From Turbatrix aceti (Eukaryota; Nematoda; Chromadorea; Rhabditida; Panagrolaimidae), in NCBI GenBank assembly GCA_963969345.1, contig OZ017768.1, positions 9,526,193 through 9,590,192 on the forward strand: a stretch of 64,000 nucleotides of DNA, given 5' to 3'. Positions 55,201-64,000 of this stretch are shown piece after piece (positions within the stretch are counted from its first letter, which is position 1; the number at the start of each line of letters is the position of its first letter). Under the pieces are notes generated by a model. The model did no database searches. It was given only the letters and a program-made list of their open reading frames with translations, and had not been told where the DNA came from. Position numbers and translations under genes: made by a program.

Positions 55201-58200
55201 GTGCACGCGAACGATGGACAAAGGTTTATGCTATTTTGACACTGACATACATTTATATGTATTTACGTCTGTCCATCCACTTTTCATCTCCCGGATGAGA
55301 GATCCTTTGTTTTTTATTCTTGTACCCCCTTGTACCTACTCTGCTTTTTTGCAGGCGCCTGCTGGTTATCTATCTAGTTTTTGGAGAATCGCGTAATTTG
55401 GCTACGTGCTCTGGCTGATGTTTTTAGTTTTTTTGAGCCTTGACGATTTTTTTTATGGGAAGGATTTTTTTGGTTTGTCTCCGGGAAAGAAAAGGAGCTG
55501 ATCGTTTCTGTGGTTTTTTTGAATGAAATTATGGATGATAATGACACACAGAGCCTTGAAAAGGCGCACGCATCGTTGGGGGATTGCACGCGGAAGAAAA
55601 ATTGTCATTGACATGAATTGCATCAAAAAAGTTTTTGTACAGTTTTTTTAATGATTTTTTTGTATCGTTAGGGAGATTTTTTTCAGATTATAAATTTATT
55701 TTCGAACGACAAAAATTATATTTGCTTGAGAATTTTTTTGTTTTTAAAATATTTTTTGTTGCGTTTTCGAAATTGTTTTAACCAAAAATTTGCGTAAATG
55801 TTTAATTTTTTATATTTCGAGATTTTTCGAGAAATTTTTTTTTTGAAAATAACGTTTTTTTATCAAATGGTTTTTTTTTTTAATTATTGGCGTCGAAAAG
55901 TCTTTCAAAATTGAATGTTACGTAAAAAAAACCAATTTTCTAGGTTGGGTCCACTTTCGCCTCGACTACCAAACCCCCCAGCAACGAGCGACGCGCCTTG
56001 CCGAAGCCGAGACCTACCTGACGCGTGCACGCGATATCGACAACTTCTACTACCGCTCGCACTACTACCTGGGTCGGGTGAACAGCGAGATACCCGAAAA
56101 GGCATCGATTGCCTTCGGCTTCTACCGCAGCGCCATCGATCAAAACGAATACGACGCTGATACGTGGTGTTCGATCGGGCTGCTCTACCAATTTCAGACG
56201 CAGGACGACGATGCCTTCCAGGCTTTCATCTGTGCTACGCTCATAGACCTCCAGCATTCACCTGCATGGAATAACCTGGGAAAGCTCTACGAAAATCACT
56301 GCCAGTATCCGGAGGCGCTCTATTGCTATAAAAAGGCACTTGCTTCACACGATCCTGGTAAGTAATTTTTTTTTTTGGGTTTTTAGGGCTAAAAAATATT
56401 TTTTTTGTTCAAAATTTTTTTTGCGTGGGTTTATAAAAAATTGAGACAACAGGTTTGAAACTGTCTGATATAAAAACTTTTTTTGACAAGGCAGGTGTTC
56501 AAGAAGTTTTTTTTATGTCGAGACGTCTTTTTCACCGTTGTCAGATTTTTTATTGCTCCTACAAACCTTCTGATAAGGGTCTTATTCTTGTAAAAATGTC
56601 CGCAGTAAAATTTTTTTGTGACAAGGAAACAAAAAATTGCCTTTCTCTGCTTCTCGGTAGCTGTTTTTAACCCCAGGCAGGTGCAGCAGGGTGCGTTAGT
56701 GCCTCCTACACGGTTTCTGATTGTCACAATTTTTTTTACTTATTAGAGTGCATACATGATGATAAAAAATTTTTTGGGGTAACCACTTTTTTTGTATGTA
56801 AATAGTTCTCTGATGTTTGTGCTTACCGATGACGCAAAACATTGTCTCGCACTTTTGTACATCAAGATGACCTTCACGACCACCTGGAACATGTTGGAGA
56901 CATGTTGTCTTTTTTTTTCTGCTGTCTGGAGTTTTTTTGAGTACTTGAAATTGTTGAAAACGCATATGACGTAATGGAAAAACATATTTGGAGTAATTTT
57001 TGATTTTAATACACAAAATTTAATTCTTCTAAAAAAAATTCCCACCATCTTGTGACAGACTTTTGATAGCGGTATTGAGTCAGTTTTTTTACTTTTTGAC
57101 TGGGAAAAGAATGTACAAATTTTTTCTAGGGGCTCAAAAAGAGCAAGGTCGTCATAGGAAAATGATAAGCGTTTGATTACGCATTTTCACGTTTAACTTC
57201 CTTCGGGAGTCGCTATTGCGGCGGGGGGGGGGAGACGTAAACATCAATAATTAGTCTCGTCTCAGTCAGTCAAGACAATGAATTATTTATGTACATGTGC
57301 TTGTAGTACCTACCTGCATGAGGCTGCCCTGCTTTGCTTTTTGACGTTTGACAACGGAATTTTTTGCTTGGGGACTTTTGTTCTTGTTTTTTAATTTTTT
57401 TTTTGATTTATATTTGGCCTTTTTTGGGGTTTCTACTTGTTGTCTGTATTTTTGATGTTTATTTAGTCTCTCGAAAGTTCAGTACACAATGTTCTTTTTT
57501 GGGGGACTTGAGGGAGGTACTTTGGGCGTAGAATGTAAGAACTGAGTAAAAAGTGTGTCGACTGACTGTTTACAACCTTGTTTGACACCTTGACAATCGT
57601 AGAAATTAATTTGCTGATTAAATACCGCAATCCGGCTTTTCTCTTGACTAATTGACTCAAAGCAAAGCAAAAAAAATCACGGATATAAATTTGCCACCTG
57701 ACATTCTATTTTCCCCAATTCTGGATTTTTGCACCAAAGAAGGTTAAAAAATGCTAGCTTTTGTTGTAAAATCCAAATTTCCATCAAGTTCAACGATTCC
57801 GAGTCCAAAAAAGAAGGAACAACCTTCGCCGAAAAATGGTCATCCGCCTGACCTTCTGTCGATTGTCATTCCACCTCCTCCGCCCTACAGGCCTCCAACC
57901 GAGGCTTCTTCGAGTAGGGCTTCGTCTTCTTCGTCATCGACGACGAGGAATAATTCAGCGGCGATGTCCCGAACGACTTCACCGCGTTCTTCGAGAATCA
58001 AAAAGTCTAGAAAATGCTGTGGGCTGTCAATGTGCGATCGGGCACTCCTGCTGATGATGTTCTCGTTTCTTGGAGCTATGATTGTGTTTTTTGGAATTTT
58101 TTATTTCTGCTGGAGGGGTATTCACAATCGATAGGATTAGGAATTTTTAAAGGTAATTTTTTTGAAATTTATTTAAAAAAAAATTTTTTTTTGTTCAAAA

Positions 58201-61200
58201 ATGTATTTTTGGATTTTTTTCCAAAATCGAGGTTTTTGATGTTAAAAAAGTGATGTTTGCATGTCTCCAGAGAGCTTATCCATAATTGGCGCAAGGGATT
58301 AAGATTAATTGGCATTGGCACACGCTGCACCTTGAGCTGAGGTGTTTTTCAATTATCATATTTTTTACTTACTCGTCCTGCTTTTTGGTGTAGTATGATT
58401 TCGTTTTCGATGTTTTTTGGGCCGTTACCGTTACGGCATGTTGTTGCCTATCTTGCTCACTAATATTGTCTCTTATGTTAGCTGGATTAGGGTGCCAAGA
58501 TCCACCCCGGTTCCTGTTTTATGAGTTGTTGATTCACTTTTTTTTTGTAATCCTTTCTGGGAGATTCTCAAGGTTGGAGATTTGATGGAATTTGGCATTA
58601 TTATACTTTTCTTCGTTGGCAACGGGTCGTGTTTTTCTAGAGCTCTGATTAGGGGGATTTTCTGGGGGGTCTGTCTTGGCTGGACTTTATGGAATTTTTT
58701 GCGTGCGTGTGGTTTTTTTAAATGAGATCAAAAAAGTTCAGAGTGTGCGCAAAATTTTGTTTCTTCGCGCACGCCTTCATTTTTTGTGTTTATGAACGTT
58801 TGTTTACTTTTTTTTGAACAAAACGACAATTTTTGTGGATTTGTACAATTTTTTGTTGTCAGTCGTCAACTCGGATTCTGTCTACCTTTTGGATTTTTTC
58901 TGTGTGAGTCAAAAAATGGAATTGGTGATTCCGGAGAGCTCTATCCCACCGGAAGACCCGACGGCTCCACCGCCACGACCCCCACCCCCACAACTGTCAC
59001 CCCGGCCTCCACCGGTCTACGTACTTCCACCCAGACAACCCCGGGTGCCGGTCCTACTTCCTCCGGGCTGTGAAAAGTGCCCGACTTCTGCATTTCCAAA
59101 AGACTTTCAAGTTGAAGTCCCAGATGGCTACCTAGATCGACGAACGTGGTGGTGGTATCAAAAACGACGAATCGAGAAAGTCTGCGGACAGTTCTACGAC
59201 GAAAGCTACGAAGCGTGTTGCATGGTTTTCAGTTTTACGATTTTTATGATGGTCTTTGCCGTCATACTGATGGGTTGTTGGGTTGCCGTTGATCATAGAC
59301 CCTAGCTGACGGTCCTCAAACGAACCGGATGGAGGTGAATATTGGATTGATGTTGCTGCTTTTTGCAAAGGTTAACGACGTAGCTACGTACAGGAAATCC
59401 GGGAGAGACGACTTTGAGCTTTGCTTTGCTTTGATGGAGCGCTCTGCGGAATTTCATCGCGCAGAACAGGGCAAAGCTCTAGGGCGTGGCTGTGGTTTTT
59501 ATTCCGTTGAGAAATTTGTAGTATGGCTCGATAATTATAGACAACTGTGCATAAATTAAATATTTATAATTTGTTCTGGGTGCAGATAAAAAATGGGTGA
59601 ATGAAAGAAAGGAAAAATCTTTTTTTCATTTCCCATAAAAACCACAAATTAATTGAAGGATGATAATCTCCGCTCTCTTTTCACTAATTAACGTGATATC
59701 TGACGATATTGAAGTCGGATTATGTTTCTTAACTTTTATTTTAAAAATTTGTCTAGACATCATGGATTCAAGATTGTCTACCTGTCTGGGATGTCTTGGC
59801 GGCGAGTTTCATTTGTTCATTTTTTAATGAACGGATGTATTATACATAAATTGCTGACAATAGAAGTCTTTTTTTTGGAGTGTTGGTTTTTGATTTGATT
59901 GAATTGCGTGGGTAAGAAGATTGATACCAGGAAGAAGGAAGGGTTGATGACATGAGTGGTGGTAAAGTGATAAGCCAGCGGTTAATTCCGTTATTGGACG
60001 TCATAACCCTGTGATTGTTGTCATTAGCGGGTCAAGTAGACCATTTTAGTTGTTTTTTAGGATTGAATTTTTTTTGTTTATGGTAGCAAAAAATTTAGTG
60101 TAGATTTATAAAAAATCTGTGGTTTAATTCAGTCTTTTGTTTTTTTTACGGTTTGTTATTACACCTGTTTCCTTCCTTCTCCGATTTCGTTGAGATACTT
60201 CCTTTTATAATTTTTTCATGTTATCTGACGACTTGTTACTTATTCAGCAGGTTGACTCATTTTGTTGCGTGGGGGGAGATGATGAGGGCAAGCAGGCAGG
60301 CATGCTGCCTTGAAAAGCCATAATAGCCAGTCGGTCTGGTCTGTCGTTCACGCATTCATTCACGCACACATCACACAGTTTTTAATTCACACGTTTGTGT
60401 ATAATTAATTCGAACAGAGTACGTTTTTGTGTCTCCTGGCGGCCTAATAGACGTCGGTGGCGGCCTGAGCAAACCACTTGGCGAAGAATAAAAAAAAAGT
60501 TTTTTTGGGGTGCACCTGCCCCAAAAATACTTTGGCCGTGTTTTTCATTCATTTTTTATGACTTTTCGGATGACGTTATCTGTCTCATAATTTTCTTTTA
60601 TCTTATTCGTTGGAACCGTTACGCACATTATCTGCGTAATAACGGAATTAGGACCATCAGATAAGGGAATTACCACGTTTCCTGCACTTTTTTTGCCCCG
60701 ATGATGTCTTTTTGTCGTCTGGTTTTTTTTCACGGGGTGAAATGAACTGTCTGCTCTTTCTCACGTTCTCTAGGCCTAGGGATGGATTAGGGGAGGGTCA
60801 AAAGGTCTGTCTCGCATAGAGAATTTTTTTATCCCTTGGTCTACGTGAGTGTTCTGAATTTATGCACTCTATAAAAAAATTGAGATTGAAAATTTATTAT
60901 GGAAATTTTTACGTAATTTAAATTTATTTGTTCTAATTGTTATTTTTTTTCAGTGCATCCAGATACACTCAAAAAGAAAATTCAAGTGTTGTACAAAGGT
61001 ATAACTGAAAACGCAACTGCTTTTCTCAAACCTCGTCCTAGTAATTTTAAAATTAAGTAAGTTTTTTTAAGCAAGTCAACAAATTGCAAAAATATTTATA
61101 TGTATACATAAAAATTTTTTTGCGACTAAAAAAATATTTCATAAGAGAAAACAATGAAAACACTTGTAACAAATTTTTAATATTTTTTTTTATAAATTTT

Positions 61201-64000
61201 TTTAATTCGTAAAAAAATTAGTTCGTGTATGACTGTTTTTTTTATGAAAAGTTGTTTTCGACAACAACAACACGCTTTTTTTCTTTGCATTAGCCTTATC
61301 TTTGGTCACTTTTGTTTATAAGCCGATTGGTTTGTATGTAAATACCTTCTGATAAGCTTGTTTTTTTAATTCCAGATAATTCGTGACTTTTACGCAAATT
61401 CTTTGCATTTTACTTGGAATCCATGGTTTTTTGTTGTTTATTTTATTTACTATAACAAAGAACAGTGGCCAGAACAAAGCAAAACAATGACGCATTATAA
61501 ATTTTATACTTTCTAACTATGTGGCTTCATGCGCATACGCTTAGCCTAGGGTACACAGAGCACTTTTCCTGGCAGCTTATGACGTGACGTCGACTAGCTG
61601 CTTTGACGTACGTACATGTAGTGTTTTCCTGCGTGGTATCATTTTTTTGTTATGACTTCTAGGTATTGCTTTTGCTATTATGTTGACTTGCTGGGGGTGG
61701 TGAACCAATTCTTTTGTTGACCGGCTGATATATTTTATTTTTTTACAAAGAAAATGTAAAATGTTTGGCATGGTCCCAACCAGGGATGGGTGAACGTTCA
61801 TGTTCGTTCGTGTTTGTTCATGAACAAATCCAAAATTTGCTGTTCATGTTCGTTCATGAACAAAAATTAAATGAACGGCTATGTTCATGTTTGTTCATGA
61901 ACACGACTAAATTTTTCGAACAGAAAAAAACGAACAAAATGATCCACTTTTTCTCGGTGGCTGCCAACATTACTGTTTTGCGCAACCGTCTCTGTTATGA
62001 GAAACTAAGCGGATTAATGTTTGTTTTTGCCAACAAGTTTAAGTTCTAAATAATAGTAATTTTTGATTTCATTTTTGATTGTACTGTCAAAAATAAAGGA
62101 TAAAAATGAAGTTTAGCCTTTATAATTTGTTCATTGTGTTTGTTCACGTTTGTTCGTGAACACGATTGAAAGTGTTCACGTTTGTTCATACTTGTGAACA
62201 AAATTGACAAAATGTTCATGTTTGTTCATGAACAAAAAAAACAAGTGTTCACCCATCCCTGGTCCCAACACAAAAATTTTAATTTTGTGACCGCGAAAAA
62301 CTATTTTTCTATTTTAAAAAATAAATTCAATTTTTTTGGCACATAAATCATTTTAAAAAATTTCTTCAAAAAATTATTTTTAACCCCATAAATATTGAAT
62401 TCATTTTTTTAGCCCGCTCCCACCCCTCGAACAGGCCTGGAACCTTGGAATTCCCATCGAACTCCAACCCCACCACAAGGAATTGGCCAAGCTTCACAAA
62501 TTTTTGTATCGCGTTGGCAGTCCCCTGTGGAAGATGAGCGAGCTTGCAGCTTCCTATTCGATTCGCAAGCCTGGAGACAACGTATCCGTGACCCAACGTG
62601 AAATTATGAACATTCTCAAACTCAACGAAGACCTTCTCGGCAACCACGAACTCACCCTGCTTCGGTCGCTCGAGGAACGCTTTGGCGGCCCCGATCCGAT
62701 GATTGTCATGCCCAAGGAACAACCGAGGTACGCGATCCAGGAAACGACCATTTCCGATGTCAAAGTTCCGATTGGGGGTCCTTCTGGATCGTCGGACGTG
62801 GCTTCTGGATGCGAAAATGATCCTCAGATGAAGAAATTCCCATTTATCGGATCGACGGCATCTGATCCGATGGACAGCTTCCTGGGCGGTGACCCGTCTC
62901 AGCCATCGACGAGCAACCATCACCTGGGCGACTACCTGGACGACCCGGAGGTCTTTCCACCAAAAGGTGGCGAGCTGCCGAAGAATTTCAGCGTCCTGGC
63001 ACCGATACATGTCCCGATTACGGTGACTGCGTCTGAGATCTTTGACAAGTGCCACAGACGGCTGATGGACCCGGATTCGTATGTCCCGATTTTCGACGAG
63101 GCTTGTCCTCCGCCGAGACCCCACATCATACCCTACAAGCAGCGGCCTCAGCCTGACAAGCTCAACGTCAGGACACCTCTCATCAAGGTCGAAAAACCGT
63201 CGGAAGCGAACTCTGCCGAGCTCCAGACTTTTTGCTACAAGTCTCCAATCGCGCTCATTCGAGGCCTAACTGGGGTCTTGAAAATGGATTTGAGTGTCTT
63301 TTCGACCAAAAGTCTCATTGAAACGGCTCAAGATTTTTCGGTGGAGGTCAGGACCCAATACCGTATGCCGGGAGACATCAACGTCGACGAACTGGGTCAA
63401 CCATCTTGGAAGTGCTTCTCTGCGAGGTCGTTCACGAATGTCGGGCGATTTGGTTCGTACCAGGCCGAATCCTTCAGACACTCGCTGAAAGAGGAAACTG
63501 AACGTCTGAGAGCTGCGGGAACTGGCTCAAAGTATGCCATCGCAGCTGCTCAGGCTGCAGCGGCGGGCACGCCTCTCGGCACGATTGCTACGACAGCTCC
63601 TGCGGCTTCTCTGTTGTCAGTGTCGAACCAGAAGTCGTCGGTGAGTCAGACGGCGAGCGGAAGGACCTCCGGACCACCCCAGCCGAAAAGAAGACGAACA
63701 GGCGGACAAGCAGCTGTAAACGCTTCTGCGGCTCAACTCGCGGCTGCTGCGGTCCTTGCTGGTGGCCCGGACGATATTCCAACCGGCATGATGCCAATGC
63801 GGGTGGTCAAATTCGGCACGAACGTCGATCTGTCGGATGAGGCAAAATGGCAGGTCCAGTTGAGGGAACTCAACAAAATGCCGGCATTCTGTCGAATCAA
63901 GGCCACCTGCAACATGCTCAGTCACCTGGGACACACCGTCCTCGGCATGAACACTGTGCAGTTGTATATGAAGGTCCCAGGCTGCAGGACACCAGGCCAC
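49239..64000 (+). CDS. utx-1: UTX/KDM6 histone H3K27 demethylase (3' end outside window)
   Basis: Exons 49239-49324, 49388-49454, 49989-50169, 50222-50333, 54464-54777, 55944-56357, 60954-61056 and 62413->64000, in phase; 955 codons seen. UTX removes methyl groups from H3K27 in the nucleus within MLL3/4 complexes. Residues ~80-390 are TPR repeats (DYPKAMSAYQHAYKND; LFGLGLTYFHFRVYDA; TKAEIRYHIAHCYD; ADTWCSIGLLYQFQTQ; AWNNLGKLYENHCQYPEA). A long low-complexity linker follows. The catalytic part starts with IRGLTGVLKMDLSVFSTKSL, then VEVRTQY, RVVKFGTNVDLSDEAKW, and MNTVQLYMKVPG; the last codon is the His of PGH, the first iron ligand. The rest of JmjC and the zinc-binding part lie to the right. 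Introns 4 and 6 exceed 4 kb and hold MITEs and small ORFs. Confidence 0.97.
50334..54463 (+). other. UTX intron 4 (4.1 kb)
   Basis: Non-coding. A GC-richer island at about 50600-50960 includes eight GAC triplets (50693-50716) and TTTTTATAGG near 50895; it might be an alternative promoter. A decayed CAGGGCTGGGCGAACGG-bounded repeat may span about 52104-52430. A fresh hAT-like MITE lies at 53428-53907. The frames here show no domain. Confidence 0.55.
53428..53907 (+). mobile_element. hAT-like MITE, copy 1 (480 bp)
   Basis: Ends CAGGGATGGGTGAAC / GTTCACCCATCCCTG, with the 8-bp duplication GTTACGAG at 53420-53427 and 53908-53915. Both ends carry repeated TGTTCATGAACAAAC motifs. Copy 2 lies inverted at 61781-62261 in another UTX intron. 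Confidence 0.93.
54778..55943 (+). other. UTX intron 5 (1.2 kb)
   Basis: AT-rich with homopolymer A and T runs. A plus frame near 54989-55396 has no domain. Nothing else is seen. Confidence 0.6.
57751..58134 (+). CDS. Small proline-rich single-pass membrane protein inside UTX intron (127 aa)
   Basis: A single-exon frame with strong protein-like composition compared with its surroundings. The N-terminal 85 residues are Pro/Ser-rich (IVIPPPPPYRPP, then a long Ser run). Then a basic, Cys-containing stretch (KKSRKCCGLSMCD) and one TM helix, about residues 96-120 (LLLMMFSFLGAMIVFFGIFY), with a short basic C-tail. No family is recognised. It shares architecture with the ORF 780 bp downstream, so the two may be ancient duplicates. 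It is nested, same strand, in UTX intron 6, and might have its own promoter or be a cassette exon; the stop codon argues against the latter. Confidence 0.55.
   Translation: MLAFVVKSKFPSSSTIPSPKKKEQPSPKNGHPPDLLSIVIPPPPPYRPPTEASSSRASSSSSSTTRNNSAAMSRTTSPRSSRIKKSRKCCGLSMCDRALLLMMFSFLGAMIVFFGIFYFCWRGIHNR
58916..59305 (+). CDS. Second small proline-rich membrane protein inside UTX intron (129 aa)
   Basis: From the Met of MELVIPESSIPPEDPTAPPP. The first 55 residues are Pro-rich (PPPRPPPPQ, PPRQPRVPVLLPP), then CEKCPTSAFPKDF, a Trp/Tyr-rich basic segment (RRTWWWYQKRR), Cys residues (VCGQF, EACC) and a TM helix near residues 102-123 (MVFSFTIFMMVFAVILMGCW). No family is recognised. TTGTTGTCAG about 55 bases upstream could be a splice acceptor, so a longer N-terminus or trans-splicing is possible. 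It resembles the ORF at 57751-58134 in layout, less in sequence. Confidence 0.5.
   Translation: MELVIPESSIPPEDPTAPPPRPPPPQLSPRPPPVYVLPPRQPRVPVLLPPGCEKCPTSAFPKDFQVEVPDGYLDRRTWWWYQKRRIEKVCGQFYDESYEACCMVFSFTIFMMVFAVILMGCWVAVDHRP
61057..62412 (+). other. UTX intron 7 (1.4 kb)
   Basis: Apart from the hAT-like MITE copy 2 (61781-62261), only AT-rich DNA without domains is seen. Confidence 0.6.
61781..62261 (-). mobile_element. hAT-like MITE, copy 2 (481 bp, inverted)
   Basis: Same ends CAGGGATGGGTGAAC / GTTCACCCATCCCTG as copy 1, but in opposite orientation and flanked by its own 8-bp duplication GTCCCAAC (61773-61780, 62262-62269). Interior nearly identical to copy 1, so both insertions are recent relative to each other. 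Confidence 0.93.

Larger units (their letters stand above)
56358..60953 (+). other. UTX intron 6 (4.6 kb)
   Basis: Contains two small membrane-protein ORFs on the same strand (57751-58134, 58916-59305), a G-run near 57221 and otherwise AT-rich DNA without recognised features. Confidence 0.6.

Noticed and set aside
1..64000. CRISPR arrays, bacterial operons or phage features.
   Set aside because: Spliced genes, tRNA type and transposon content are eukaryotic; the repeats found are satellites and MITEs.

Overview
The window looks like nuclear DNA of a nematode. Genes are split by many short introns with U-rich TTTCAG-type acceptors, and candidate trans-splice acceptors sit just upstream of several start codons. 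Glycosyltransferase family 92 genes are clustered, a nuclear receptor consists only of its DNA-binding domain, and single-copy metazoan genes are present (UTP23, SLC2A13-type transporter, NOSIP, SLC30A6, ECT2, UTX/KDM6). Exons are moderately GC-rich and non-coding DNA is very AT-rich. The species cannot be told. All exon models are hand-built from splice motifs, reading phase and remembered family similarity; no search was run.

Layout. 0.46-0.98 kb: last exon of UTP23. 3.3-7.8 kb: a complete-looking Ty3/gypsy LTR retrotransposon with apparently identical 409-bp LTRs and a 5-bp target duplication. 8-12.4 kb: a six-exon proton/myo-inositol transporter with a satellite-like array in intron 2. 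12.6-13.3 kb: two small secreted-peptide genes too short to stand out, one with a CC/CC/CC cysteine pattern. 13.8-24 kb: two nearly identical P-loop GTPase genes, the second with an in-frame 477-bp deletion; between them lie a 1.57-kb fold-back element with 625-bp arms, a TA-flanked palindrome-rich MITE and degenerate sequence.

25-34.4 kb is a glycosyltransferase cluster: an intact GT92 gene, a GT31/C1GALT-like gene, a second GT92 gene, and a fourth gene that is an inverted near-copy of the first and is broken by a 469-bp hAT-like MITE in its coding exon. 35.3 kb: nuclear receptor. 36.3-43.5 kb: an unrecognised, probably N-myristoylated protein with a tRNA-Thr in its intron on the other strand, NOSIP and SLC30A6 (close enough to be co-transcribed), tRNA-Gly, and an MBLAC2-like metallo-beta-lactamase-fold protein with altered zinc ligands.

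44.3-64 kb: ECT2 (RhoGEF for cytokinesis) and UTX (H3K27 demethylase) are transcribed divergently from a 385-bp gap. UTX runs off the right edge at the first iron-binding histidine of its JmjC domain. Its long introns hold two oppositely oriented copies of one hAT-like MITE and two small membrane-protein ORFs. The genes form no single pathway; the secretory glycosyltransferases are the one functional cluster. The main structural theme is inverted repeats and non-autonomous DNA transposons.
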